Positions 9,267-17,270 of a stretch of 64,000 nt of DNA are shown one piece after another. The notes beneath the pieces are model-generated. The model worked only from the letters and a program-made list of their open reading frames with translations. It was not told the origin of the DNA and ran no database searches. Numbering within the stretch: position 1 is the stretch's first letter; every line of letters starts with the position of its first letter. The DNA is from Sporofaciens musculi (GTDB lineage: Bacteria; Bacillota; Clostridia; Lachnospirales; Lachnospiraceae), in assembly GCF_009830285.1 (NCBI RefSeq), contig NZ_WUQX01000001.1, forward strand, positions 4,092,501 to 4,156,500, read 5' to 3'. Position numbers and translations under genes: made by a program.

Positions 9267-9282
9267 CTTTATCTAGCTTCAC

Positions 9283-10056
9283 CTATTTCGCGAAAATATA
9301 TTCTACCTCTTTAGCGCCGTCCAGGCAGTTGTAAACATTCGTATAACCCATCTCCACCAAAGCCTGTGCCGCTACCGCAGATTTATTGCCGGAATAACAA
9401 TGAGTAATAATCTTAGCGCCTTTATCGGAAGGAAGGCTTTTCTCAACATCTCCCATCTTCTCTGGGTCTGCGTTGATTGCATTCTTAAAATGGCCTGCCT
9501 CGTAATCCTTCGCATCCCTCAAGTCAACGATTGCTACGTCGCCTGCATCTCCGGCCTTTTGAAGCTCGTCCGCACGGATATTCCCCCATGTAACCAGATT
9601 ATATACTCCGTCCTTCACGCCTTCTGCATTGGTAACATCCGTAAATCCGTTCTCTACGAGGATGTCTGCCGCCTCTCCACTCTTTTTACCGGTGTTGCAT
9701 ACCGTAATCACAGCTCTGTCCTTCCATTCCTCGATAGAAGAAAGATTATCGGCAAATGTATCAATAGGCATGTTGATTGCGAACTTCACATGGCCCTCTT
9801 TGTATTCTTCTTCACTTCTCACATCAATGACAAGACATTCCTCCTTCTTGTCCTTATCATCCTCGATTTTCTGAAGCTCTGCGGCATCCATAGTCTTAAT
9901 TTCAGCCTTTTCATCCCCAGTGTCCTCGCTCCCCACATCCCCTGAAGTCTGGGCCGCCGGTTCCTTCTCCTCTGGTTCTGAACTGCTGCACGCTACAACT
10001 GAGAACATCATCATTGACGCAAGCAGCGCTGCAAAAAATCTTTTGCAATTTCTCAT
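9283..10056 (-). CDS. Double-rhodanese lipoprotein
   Basis: A 257-aa exported protein with a signal peptide and lipobox (FSVVACS). An acidic linker follows, then two compact single-type rhodanese domains. Their active loops read CNTGKKSG (Cys near residue 120) and CYSGNKS (Cys near 220), so both domains keep a candidate catalytic cysteine with a six-residue loop. It is the first gene of the ynj-like operon and has a strong AGGAGGTG ribosome site. With the second rhodanese downstream, this puts at least three possible sulfur-carrying cysteines outside the membrane, next to a transporter and TVP38 proteins. The sulfur or selenium substrate is not known. Confidence 0.87.
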   Translation of the reverse strand: MRNCKRFFAALLASMMMFSVVACSSSEPEEKEPAAQTSGDVGSEDTGDEKAEIKTMDAAELQKIEDDKDKKEECLVIDVRSEEEYKEGHVKFAINMPIDTFADNLSSIEEWKDRAVITVCNTGKKSGEAADILVENGFTDVTNAEGVKDGVYNLVTWGNIRADELQKAGDAGDVAIVDLRDAKDYEAGHFKNAINADPEKMGDVEKSLPSDKGAKIITHCYSGNKSAVAAQALVEMGYTNVYNCLDGAKEVEYIFAK

Positions 10057-10184
10057 AACTTATCACCTCCTGATTTTATAAAATGTTTGCTTTTCTATAT
10101 TATCATGAGAAAATAAGCCCGTCTAATCAATAATAATGATATATTTACTCTTTTATAGTTTTTATAAATATGCCCTTCTAACCT

Positions 10185-10224
10185 AAAAAGCTGTCGGAAA
10201 ACAGCGTTTCCTGACAGCTTTTTC
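10185..10224 (-). terminator. Intrinsic terminator after thiT
   Basis: An inverted repeat AAAAAGCTGTC...GACAGCTTTTT lies about 10 nt beyond the thiT stop codon. Read on the minus strand it forms a long stem ending in a T-run, a classic rho-independent terminator. The A-run/T-run symmetry means it could also stop plus-strand transcription. Between it and the rhodanese lipoprotein gene (10057-10184) lies an AT-rich stretch that should hold the ynj-operon promoter; I could not pick a convincing -35/-10 pair. Confidence 0.85.
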
Positions 10225-10234
10225 TAAAATTCAT

Positions 10235-10798
10235 CTACATGGCCTGCCGCTTCACGGTATCCAACGCCTTAGCCACAGGCGGAATGGATATAATAACCAG
10301 CGTAATAATCCCTTCCGCCCCAAGATAACTTCCCTGGTACAAAGAGGAATACACCCATGGGTTCATCCCCTCCGGCGCATAGGCTGCAAAAAAGAACACA
10401 CCGGACAGCGTTGAGAATACGAATCTTCCCACTACGCCTACAACATAACCTACATAAAGCCCGTATTTTCGCCCCTTAAAAAGCCCTGACAAGCCCAGTG
10501 CGCCGAAGGCAAGAGGATAGTCAAAGAGCACCTGGGGAATTGACATCATATACGGGTCAACAATGAACTGCAAGAAGCCGTATCCGACTCCCGTAAGAAG
10601 TCCATAGCCCACTCCAAACCAGTTACCAATCAGGCTGATAAACAACATGGATAACAGTGTGACCGAACCGCCCATAGGCATCTCCCATACCTTTATGTAG
10701 GAGGTGACCATTGCAAGCGCGATTCCCATAGCAGAAAAAACGAGTTTTTTGACAGCAGAAGACGTACTCCTGCCTGTGACAGAATTAATTTGTGACAT
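10235..10798 (-). CDS. thiT: ThiT, thiamine-specific S component of an ECF transporter
   Basis: A 187-aa membrane protein with six predicted helices. It shows the ThiT family pattern: WEMPMGGSVTLLSMLFISL early, then YGFLQFIVDPY with aromatic residues that line the thiamine pocket, and the FVFSTLSGVFFFAAYAPEGM loop. ThiT binds thiamine outside the cell and works with the shared EcfA/EcfA'/EcfT energising module, which is not in this window. The TPP riboswitch in its leader confirms the substrate class independently. The gene appears to be a single-gene unit with its own promoter, riboswitch and terminator. Confidence 0.95.
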   Translation of the reverse strand: MSQINSVTGRSTSSAVKKLVFSAMGIALAMVTSYIKVWEMPMGGSVTLLSMLFISLIGNWFGVGYGLLTGVGYGFLQFIVDPYMMSIPQVLFDYPLAFGALGLSGLFKGRKYGLYVGYVVGVVGRFVFSTLSGVFFFAAYAPEGMNPWVYSSLYQGSYLGAEGIITLVIISIPPVAKALDTVKRQAM

Positions 10799-10807
10799 TA
10801 TGAAGTT

Positions 10808-10896
10808 CTCCTTTCCTTACGCCGGCATTACCCGGATCAAGTTTTAAGGGTCCGTATGCTTTGCATACATCTCAGCCATTTAAAGCACCCCTGTGT
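10808..10896 (-). promoter_or_regulatory. TPP riboswitch (THI element)
   Basis: On the minus strand the leader of thiT holds the conserved THI-box pieces in order: CACAGGGGTGC, GGCTGAGATG, a variable P3 hairpin (TATGC/GCATA), GGACCC, AACTTGATCCGGGTAATGCC and GGCGTAAGGA. These are the pyrimidine- and pyrophosphate-binding halves of the TPP aptamer. No terminator stem lies between aptamer and gene. The 3' side of the aptamer (GTAAGGAAAGGAG) runs into the ribosome site, so ligand binding probably hides the Shine-Dalgarno sequence and represses translation of thiT when TPP is plentiful. Confidence 0.95.
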
Positions 10897-10905
10897 GACA
10901 TATTA

Positions 10906-10934
10906 AGAATAATTCCATATTTAAAAAATGTCAA
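10906..10934 (-). promoter_or_regulatory. Putative thiT promoter
   Basis: On the minus strand a TTGACA -35 box (10929-10934) and a TATTCT -10 box (10906-10911) are separated by 17 bp. The predicted start lies just upstream of the TPP riboswitch. The -35 box overlaps the stop codon of the upstream kinase-like gene, so thiT can be transcribed independently of it. Confidence 0.65.
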
Positions 10935-11941
10935 GAAAAAAATGAATTCTCTATTTTCTCAAGAAATCCATCCGACAAATAGGCTTCTATTTTGCGAAAT
11001 GTCCCTTCATTGCGAATCAGACGGTTAGGCTCATGATATTGCACCCATGCCATGGCGCACCAAGTAATGCCCCGAAGGCAGGTAATCGGAATAAAAAGAC
11101 CCAAACGTTCTTCGATTCCTGACACATCATACCTGCCCGCCGAGGCTTCCTTATACTGCCTCATAAACTGCTGTATTTCTTCCTTGTCCAAAATAACGTC
11201 TGTCTTCCAGAAGGTGGTTGTCGGTGCAATAAAATGTCCCAAATCCTGCACAGGATCGCCATACAAAGGCTTCTCCCAGTCAACCAGATAGTTATTCTTC
11301 CCTTCTCCATTAATTAAAAAATTACCAGAGTTCAGCTCTGTATTAATGCAACATCTGTATCCTTCATAATTTGAAACCTTTTCTAACATCTGCCGTCCTC
11401 TCTTTAAGAGCCCCTCTATCCTTTTTTTCTTCTGGATATGGCCTAAAGAAGATTGATAGTAGGTCTTAGCCATCTCATGACATTCGTTAAGGATTGCCTG
11501 AAGGGGATTCTCTGGCATAATTAGACCGTCATTCCTTGACACCGCGACACTGTGAATATCCGCAAGACACTGAGCCGCGTATTTCATCTCCTTCCGGTAA
11601 TCAAGGGCATGTCCTTCAAGGAACTCCATTACCATAACTCCATAATCCAGATACTTTTTACTTCCGTCCACATAGATTGCCCGCGGAGTTCTTCCTGAAG
11701 TCTCCAATAATCTCAGAGCATGGTATTCGTAGCCAATCTGATCCTCTAAATGCATCTGGCTTCCTGTATTCACCCTGAGAAGCAGCCTTTTCTTTGACAC
11801 TGGATGCCGGAATTCATAATTAATGTTGTACTCTCCCTGTGCAAGCATATGACATTCGATCTGCTCATTGAGGGGAATTTCTAATTTTTCATTAAATTCC
11901 TCTGTCTGAACATACTCTCTTAAACCTGCAATCCTGTCCAT
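10931..11941 (-). CDS. APH/choline kinase-fold phosphotransferase, atypical active site
   Basis: A 336-aa cytoplasmic protein of the aminoglycoside phosphotransferase fold. The N-lobe has a nucleotide-binding pattern (EYNINYEFRHP, RLLLRVN), and the hinge/αC area contains MVMEFLEGHALDY. The C-lobe contains LVDWEKPLYGDPVQDLGHF, the DFG-like magnesium loop. The normal catalytic loop HGDxxxxN is instead NTELNSGN near residue 200: the His is Asn and the catalytic Asp is Glu. Either the substrate differs or catalysis is weak. It is the last gene before thiT and lies 55 nt after the corrinoid reactivase gene, so it may phosphorylate a methylated small molecule imported for demethylation; that link is inference. 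Confidence 0.75.
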   Translation of the reverse strand: MDRIAGLREYVQTEEFNEKLEIPLNEQIECHMLAQGEYNINYEFRHPVSKKRLLLRVNTGSQMHLEDQIGYEYHALRLLETSGRTPRAIYVDGSKKYLDYGVMVMEFLEGHALDYRKEMKYAAQCLADIHSVAVSRNDGLIMPENPLQAILNECHEMAKTYYQSSLGHIQKKKRIEGLLKRGRQMLEKVSNYEGYRCCINTELNSGNFLINGEGKNNYLVDWEKPLYGDPVQDLGHFIAPTTTFWKTDVILDKEEIQQFMRQYKEASAGRYDVSGIEERLGLFIPITCLRGITWCAMAWVQYHEPNRLIRNEGTFRKIEAYLSDGFLEKIENSFFS

Positions 11942-11996
11942 ATATAATCACCCTTCTTCCCAATCTGGGTATACCCATTCTATTTTTCTAATACAG

Positions 11997-13592
11997 CTAC
12001 CCAGGGAATATCATACTTTCTGCAAATATTCTCTCATAATTCTCCGTCTCCGCCAACTCCATATACTCCATCTTTCCGGCCAGCAATTCCATTTCTCTTT
12101 TCACCTTCTCAGACATCAGAGCCATATAGGCGCCCGTCTTGGAGGAATTACCCACATAGACTAATTTTTCCTCTACCTCTCCTGGCAGGATTCCCGTTCC
12201 AATTAAGGACTCGGCAGGCAGGTGCGCGCCAAACTGTCCGGCAATCATAACCTTGTCAAGCTCATCCATCCGGATTCCCGCTTTCTTAAGAAGGGCTAGG
12301 AAGCCGGACAGAATCGCCCCCTTGGCAAGCTGCACATGGCGTACGTCTCCCTGGGTAACCACAATCTCTGGCTTCTCGCACAGGATAAATTCCCGCTTCG
12401 TCCCATCCATACGAATCATAGGATATCTGTAATCCTGCTCGCTTAACTTCTCCTTCTTCACAAAAACGCCGGTCTTTTTCACAATCCCTGTGCGAAGCAA
12501 CTCCTTCACCACAGCCAGGATTCCGCTGCCGCACAGACCCACAGGCTCTGCCTTTCCGATTACCTGATAATGAATACCCTGCTCTGTAATCTGAACCTCC
12601 TCAATCGCCCCTTCTGCCGCACGCATCCCAGAGCTGATATTCATACCCTCCAACGCAGGCCCCGCTGCACACGAGCAGCACCAGAGCCGTCCCCTGCTTG
12701 CAAGAACGATTTCTCCATTAGTCCCGATGTCGATAAAAAGTACATTTCCCCTCTCCTTTTCAAGCTCGCACACATAAGCGCCCGCCACAATATCCGCACC
12801 GATATAAGCCGATACCTGGGGAAGACAGTACAACTTGGTATCCTCTGCTGCATTGATTCCAATCTCACCTGCTAAAAGCTCTTTCGCCTCTGTAAACTCC
12901 GGCTTATACGGGGAACGTCCAATGGCCCTGGCATCAACGCCTAAGAGCATATGCATCATGGTGCAGTTGGCCGCCACATCAATTTCCCGAATCTTCTGTG
13001 GGCTTACCTTAGCTCTCAGACACACTTCTTCAAGCATACCGTTGATGGAATTCACAAGCGCCTCCTGAAGCCTATGGATTCCGCAATCTGGATGCTCGTA
13101 TTCATACGTAATCCTTGTGAGTACGTCAAGACCATAACGCTTCTGCGCGTTAATCATAGAAGCGTTTGCAATCTCCTCCCCTGTCTTAAGGTCAATCAGA
13201 GCCGTAACAACAGTGGTTGTTCCGATATCAATGACTACGCCGTATCCGCCGTCAAATGAATCTCTCTCAAACTCAGGCATGTAACCCTTTGTCAACACCT
13301 TATGCTTTCGTTCCTTCAAAAGCAGCCCGATTTCCATATCCCCTGTCACTTCCACCATACAGGAAAGGCGTACTCCCGCCTCAATCTCCTCTGGTTTTAA
13401 GAGTCTCTCCTTGGAAGCCGCCATTTCAGACACTCCTTCAGACAGCACCTTCACCTTACATTTCCCGCAGATTCCCTTGCCATTACAGGGATTATCTACA
13501 AAAATACCAGCCTCAAGCAGAGCGTCCAGAAGGTTCGTCCCATCCTGACACTGAATTTCCCTTCCAGTCTGCCTAATCTTAATCTTTGCCAT
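11997..13592 (-). CDS. Corrinoid activation protein (RamA/RACE-type, ASKHA domain with 2Fe-2S)
   Basis: A 531-aa enzyme that reductively reactivates oxidised Co(II) corrinoid to Co(I) using ATP. The N-terminal ~90 residues form a plant-type 2Fe-2S ferredoxin with Cys36, Cys42, Cys45 and Cys78 (CNGKGICGKC, LSCMV). The rest is the ASKHA ATPase-like domain (DUF4445): VVIDIGTTTVVTALIDL, NAQKRYGLDVLTRI and LFIDIGTNGEIVL carry the phosphate-binding loops, and CSCAAGPALEG and IAGQFGAHL follow. It sits 12 nt downstream of a methyltransferase gene in the corrinoid operon, as expected for the repair enzyme of that system. Confidence 0.93.
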   Translation of the reverse strand: MAKIKIRQTGREIQCQDGTNLLDALLEAGIFVDNPCNGKGICGKCKVKVLSEGVSEMAASKERLLKPEEIEAGVRLSCMVEVTGDMEIGLLLKERKHKVLTKGYMPEFERDSFDGGYGVVIDIGTTTVVTALIDLKTGEEIANASMINAQKRYGLDVLTRITYEYEHPDCGIHRLQEALVNSINGMLEEVCLRAKVSPQKIREIDVAANCTMMHMLLGVDARAIGRSPYKPEFTEAKELLAGEIGINAAEDTKLYCLPQVSAYIGADIVAGAYVCELEKERGNVLFIDIGTNGEIVLASRGRLWCCSCAAGPALEGMNISSGMRAAEGAIEEVQITEQGIHYQVIGKAEPVGLCGSGILAVVKELLRTGIVKKTGVFVKKEKLSEQDYRYPMIRMDGTKREFILCEKPEIVVTQGDVRHVQLAKGAILSGFLALLKKAGIRMDELDKVMIAGQFGAHLPAESLIGTGILPGEVEEKLVYVGNSSKTGAYMALMSEKVKREMELLAGKMEYMELAETENYERIFAESMIFPG

Positions 13593-13603
13593 CTGTCACA
13601 ACC

Positions 13604-14620
13604 TCACTCAGCATTCGTCAAACCCGTCAAAATTGACTGTACATTCTGAAGCGGCGACTTCATCCCAAGGCCGCACGCCGGAGAAATAATATCGGAGCCA
13701 CTTTTCACACAGCTTCTTGTCAGCAGCTTCACCCTGTCGGGATCACCGAATTCCAGCGCATAGGTACTTACATTCCCCATCAGCACCCTGTCCTTCAGAT
13801 GCTCTCTTGCCTCCTTCATAGGTACGACGGAATCAAAGCTCAATACGCTGCTTCTCACCTCGTCCACCTCCTTATACACCGGACTCATCTGTCCGCAAAT
13901 ATGTACGATTGTCCCCATCTTCTCATCCTGAAGGGCATCTAAGAGCCTGTTGATATATGTTACGGCAAACTCTTTAAAATACTTAGGCCCCAGAATCTCA
14001 CCAGTGCCGCTTGGGTCCGAGATTGCAATCAAATCTGCGCCTGCCTCAATCTGCGCCCGCCCGAAGGCGATTAACTGCTCTGTGATAAATTCCATGTAGT
14101 CATGGGCCTCCCTATTCTTCTTACGCAACTCCTTATAAAATATGACCGGCTCCATCACAGAGCTTGCCGTACTGATTGGCCCTGTCAGATTGCCCACAAT
14201 CGGCACATCCTTTGTCTCCTCCTTCAAGATACGAAGGGCGTCCAGCACCACCTTTGCCCTGCCCTTTGTCACATCCACAGGATGCAGGCGACGATACTCG
14301 CTTACGGAATTAATCACATACCCTGTCACATGAGGCTCATACACACAGGTGCCCATGTCAACCTTTGCGCCCATCTCCTCCGCCTCTACGGTCATACAGA
14401 AGGGAACCCCATAATTCTCAAAGCAGCCTTCTTCATACACAGCTTTCGCAAGGTCAGCCATCATCCTTGCATCCTTATGCGCCTTTGGCATATAGACCTT
14501 GACCCTCTCCATGAGCTCAGAGGTCACCATATTCATCATTCCTCCAGGACAGATACAGGCAGGCCTGTCCGCCTGCTGCCCTTCTATAATCATTCTTAAT
14601 CTTTCTTTCGGTGTCAGCAT
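13604..14620 (-). CDS. MtaA/CmuA-type methyltransferase (URO-D fold)
   Basis: A 338-aa TIM-barrel enzyme of the uroporphyrinogen decarboxylase family. Members found beside corrinoid proteins are methyltransferases that move a methyl group between a corrinoid and a thiol or other acceptor through a zinc ion. The zinc ligands are visible as HIC in IVHICGQMSP and a distal Cys in SPACGLGMKSP. Other family marks are MTPKER-like LTPKERLRMIIEGQ at the start, VGNLTGPISTASSVMEP and ISDPSGTGEILGPKYF. The corrinoid protein gene is immediately upstream in the operon. Whether it is the substrate-specific or acceptor-side enzyme cannot be told. Confidence 0.9.
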   Translation of the reverse strand: MLTPKERLRMIIEGQQADRPACICPGGMMNMVTSELMERVKVYMPKAHKDARMMADLAKAVYEEGCFENYGVPFCMTVEAEEMGAKVDMGTCVYEPHVTGYVINSVSEYRRLHPVDVTKGRAKVVLDALRILKEETKDVPIVGNLTGPISTASSVMEPVIFYKELRKKNREAHDYMEFITEQLIAFGRAQIEAGADLIAISDPSGTGEILGPKYFKEFAVTYINRLLDALQDEKMGTIVHICGQMSPVYKEVDEVRSSVLSFDSVVPMKEAREHLKDRVLMGNVSTYALEFGDPDRVKLLTRSCVKSGSDIISPACGLGMKSPLQNVQSILTGLTNAE

Positions 14621-14651
14621 TTTTCACTCCTAATATATTTGTTGGACACTA

Positions 14652-15302
14652 TTAAGCGATATTCAGCAAACGCTTCGCCAGCTTCACGGCCTCTACTGCA
14701 TTCTGGGAGTAGCCGTCCGCGCCAATCCGGTCCGCATATTTCTGAGAGATGGGACCTCCTCCGATCATCACCTTTACTTTCTTACGCAGTCCGGCCTCGT
14801 CAAGCAGCTTAATTACCGTCTCCATTCCTCCCATGGTAGTGGTCATCAACGTAGACAGACAGATAAAATCAGCATTTTCCTCCTGCACCGTCTCAACAAA
14901 TTTGTCCAGCGGAACATCCCTTCCAAGGTCTATCATCCGAAAACCTGCTGTTTCCAGCATAATTTTTACCAGATTTTTCCCAATATCATGGGTATCTCCC
15001 TCAACCACTCCAATCACTCCTGTCACCTTTTCCTCATTTGAGGTTTCCGGCAGATAAGGACGCAAGATATCAAGTCCCGCATACATAGCGTCAGAGCACA
15101 ATAAAACATCCGTCACAAAATACTCCTCTGCCTCGTATAACTCGCTGGCCCGGTTCATGCCGTCCACCAGTCCCTCCATAATCCCGTCAAATGCCGGATA
15201 TCCTGCATCCAAGTATTCCTTAGCCGCCTCGGCAACGTCATCCTCCTCCATGTCTACGACTCCGTCCGAGAGACGCTTTAACAGTTCCTCTTTTGAACTC
15301 AT
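14652..15302 (-). CDS. Corrinoid (methyl-carrier) protein, MtaC/MtbC-like
   Basis: A 216-aa carrier that shuttles a methyl group on cobalt. The start at 15302 is preferred because AGGAGG lies 8 nt upstream; an upstream start would add six residues without a good site. Residues 1-90 form the helical B12-binding cap. Residues ~90-216 are the Rossmann-like B12 domain with the signature EGDTHDIGKN, where His105 is the lower axial cobalt ligand, followed by FICLSTLMTTTM and IGGGPISQKYADRIGADGY. It is the hub between the methyltransferases and the reactivase. An insertion sequence now lies 50 nt upstream and separates it from its former operon neighbour. Confidence 0.94.
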   Translation of the reverse strand: MSSKEELLKRLSDGVVDMEEDDVAEAAKEYLDAGYPAFDGIMEGLVDGMNRASELYEAEEYFVTDVLLCSDAMYAGLDILRPYLPETSNEEKVTGVIGVVEGDTHDIGKNLVKIMLETAGFRMIDLGRDVPLDKFVETVQEENADFICLSTLMTTTMGGMETVIKLLDEAGLRKKVKVMIGGGPISQKYADRIGADGYSQNAVEAVKLAKRLLNIA

Positions 15303-15344
15303 CTTAAATTCCTCCTGCACATTTTCCTACTTTTTTCTTCTTAG

Positions 15345-15352
15345 AATTAAAA
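15345..15352. repeat. Left 8-bp target-site duplication of the IS
   Basis: AATTAAAA directly before the left inverted repeat. The identical 8 bp follows the right inverted repeat at 17263-17270. A perfect duplication indicates a fairly recent simple insertion. Confidence 0.9.
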
Positions 15353-15430
15353 GGTAGTGTCAAATCTACCCCTATGTTTTTTATTACAAACCTTATATTT
15401 TCAAGGATTACATCACTTTTTTATAAGAAA

Positions 15431-15501
15431 AAGCAATGACCTCCCTTTTTTGTGTAAATACTATTACCAACCCACAAACACTGAAAGGAAGATCATTGCT
15501 T
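15431..15501 (+). promoter_or_regulatory. Hairpin that hides the transposase ribosome site
   Basis: AAGCAATGACCTCCCTTT (15431-15448) is complementary at 16 of 18 positions to AAAGGAAGATCATTGCTT (15484-15501). The right arm contains the Shine-Dalgarno sequence and ends directly before the start codon at 15502. Transcripts entering from outside would fold this stem and block translation, a known protective strategy of some insertion sequences (for example IS10). A transcript starting inside the loop would lack the left arm and be translated. Confidence 0.65.
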
Positions 15502-16974
15502 ATGGATATTATTCCCTATTTACTCTCTCTGATTCAATCTCTTTACCAGCAAAACTGCTGGCTGATCAATTTTATCTGCAGATATGTCCCTCTTAAACAG
15601 TGGGCTTTTGATGATTCCCATTCCCCAAAATATCAGAAATTCAAGATTGACGAACTCCCCTTGGTCACCGACTTCCGGCAGGACTGGACTTACAAGGAAC
15701 TCCTCCCTTACTACCAAAATCGCTACGGTAAGAAGATCCGCCCTGTCAGCCGGCGTTCTGAATGTGACATCCCGGAGGATTGCACATGCCCACGCTGTGA
15801 TGCCCCAAAGCCCTTCCTTTATAAAAACAACGGCTCCAAAGGGCAGCTCCTGTGCAAGGTCTGCGCCGCCAGGTTCTCACCCGCCGAAAGCCGCTTCTCC
15901 TCTGTAAAACTGCGCTGTCCTCACTGTGGCAATGCCCTCGTCCCAAAGAAAGAACGCAAACACTTCATTCTTCACAAATGCGTGAATCCTAAATGCCCTT
16001 ACTACCTCCACAACCTGAAAAAGGTGGATAAGGAAGATCTTCGAGAGGATTATGGCAAAAATAAATATAAACTCCACTATATCTACCGCGAATTCACAAT
16101 GGATTTCTTCCGTATGGACTTAAACTCCTTGCCTAAGAACGCTTCCTCCCTGAAATTCAGTAAGCATAATGCACATGTCATGTCCCTGTGCCTGACCCTG
16201 CATGTCAACCTCGGACTCTCCCTGCGCAAAACTTCACTGGCTCTTAAAGACCTGTACAATATCAGCATCTCACACCAGCAGATCGCCAACTACTGCAAGA
16301 CTGCCGCTGTCTGCATCAAGCCTTTCGTCGATCAATATCCTTACGAAAAGGGGGATGTGTTCACCGCTGATGAAACCTACATCAAAATCCGCAGCATCAA
16401 AACCTATGTCTGGCTCATCATGAATGCGGCAACCCGCTCCATCATCGGCTATCAGGTATCCGATAACCGGGGCGTCGGCCCCTGCATCCTCGCTATGCGC
16501 ATGGCTTTCCGGGGACTTACAAAGCTGCCTGAAAAGTTCAAGTTCATCGCTGACGGCTACAGCGCCTATCCCCTTGCCGCTATGGAATTCGTAAAAAAGC
16601 TCGGCAAAGACTTTGCCTTCAAAGTCACCCAGGTCATCGGACTTACCAATGATGATGCCGTCTCAACAGAACACCGCCCGTTTAAGCAGATGATCGAGCG
16701 GCTCAACCGCACCTACAAGGCTTCTTACCGTCATACAAACGGCTTTGACAACATCGACGGGGCCAACTATAACCTGGCACTCTGGGTCGCTTACTACAAC
16801 TTTCTGCGCCCACATAAACACAATAACTACAAAGTCCTTAACAAGGTGGAAATGCTGCAGGGCGCCGACAACATGCCGGGCAAGTGGCAGCTTCTCATCT
16901 TCCTTGGCCAGCAGACCATTCTGAATATGCAGAAAAACGGTACTGCCACACCGGAGCGGAGCTGTTGTCAATAG
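15502..16974 (+). CDS. DDE transposase with N-terminal zinc ribbons (IS6-like)
   Basis: A 490-aa transposase. The start at 15502 is chosen because GAAAGGAAG precedes it; a start at 15436 would lie within the leader hairpin. Residues ~85-175 hold two zinc-ribbon-like modules (CPRCDAP...CKVC and CPHCGNA...CVNPKC) for DNA binding. A helical HTH-like region follows (SLRKTSLALKDLYNISISHQ). The RNase H-fold catalytic core has Asp290 in TADETYI, Asp351 in IADGYSAY and Glu399 in IERLNRTYK, giving the DDE triad. The C-terminal NFLRPHKH motif is typical of IS6-related enzymes. The N-terminal extension makes it longer than classical IS6 transposases (~230-240 aa). Confidence 0.92.
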   Translation: MDIIPYLLSLIQSLYQQNCWLINFICRYVPLKQWAFDDSHSPKYQKFKIDELPLVTDFRQDWTYKELLPYYQNRYGKKIRPVSRRSECDIPEDCTCPRCDAPKPFLYKNNGSKGQLLCKVCAARFSPAESRFSSVKLRCPHCGNALVPKKERKHFILHKCVNPKCPYYLHNLKKVDKEDLREDYGKNKYKLHYIYREFTMDFFRMDLNSLPKNASSLKFSKHNAHVMSLCLTLHVNLGLSLRKTSLALKDLYNISISHQQIANYCKTAAVCIKPFVDQYPYEKGDVFTADETYIKIRSIKTYVWLIMNAATRSIIGYQVSDNRGVGPCILAMRMAFRGLTKLPEKFKFIADGYSAYPLAAMEFVKKLGKDFAFKVTQVIGLTNDDAVSTEHRPFKQMIERLNRTYKASYRHTNGFDNIDGANYNLALWVAYYNFLRPHKHNNYKVLNKVEMLQGADNMPGKWQLLIFLGQQTILNMQKNGTATPERSCCQ

Positions 16975-17214
16975 AACCGTGGAATACCGGAACCGTCGCC
17001 AGGCGGTGAGGATATGCCGCGAAAGTCTATTGACATAAGGCTCACGGATTATCCTGTTAAGCAGAAAAGGGGCATCTGCGCCCTTTTCCTGCCTTCCGGC
17101 GAGGACGGGTTCGGGCAGAGTCCGAAAATGGGTCAAGGGACTGGTCCCTTGTGGGGGTTGGGGCAACGCCCCAAGGTCTTAAATCACCAATATCTGCAGT
17201 TTTCAAGGTTCGGG

Positions 17215-17241
17215 TGAGCCTATTTTTCTGGCTCAGTTTTT
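17215..17241 (+). terminator. Terminator-like hairpin at the right end of the IS
   Basis: TGAGCC and GGCTCA form a 6-bp stem around a T-rich loop, followed by GTTTTTC. It would end plus-strand transposase transcription shortly before the right inverted repeat, limiting antisense reading into the methyltransferase gene. Confidence 0.55.
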
Positions 17242-17262
17242 CATAGATTACTTGACACTACC

Positions 17263-17270
17263 AATTAAAA
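17263..17270. repeat. Right 8-bp target-site duplication of the IS
   Basis: AATTAAAA, identical to 15345-15352. The TAA stop codon of the neighbouring methyltransferase (minus strand, 17265-17267) lies inside this copy. The insertion therefore fell at the very end of that gene without changing its protein. Confidence 0.9.

Larger units (their letters stand above)
15353..17262 (+). mobile_element. Complete IS6-like insertion sequence, 1910 bp
   Basis: The element is bounded by perfect terminal inverted repeats GGTAGTGTCAA (15353-15363) and TTGACACTACC (17252-17262), with a shared TCTA a few bases further in. It is flanked by 8-bp direct repeats, the duplication length typical of the IS6 family. 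It encodes one DDE transposase on the plus strand, opposite to the surrounding operon. The 277 nt between the transposase stop and the right end carry several short stem-loops and one terminator-like hairpin but no gene. The element looks intact and is likely still mobile. Confidence 0.93.

Noticed and set aside
16663..17166. Minus-strand ORF across the transposase 3' end
   Set aside because: It is antisense to the conserved catalytic core, so it is a shadow. The IS right end has stem-loops but no convincing passenger gene.
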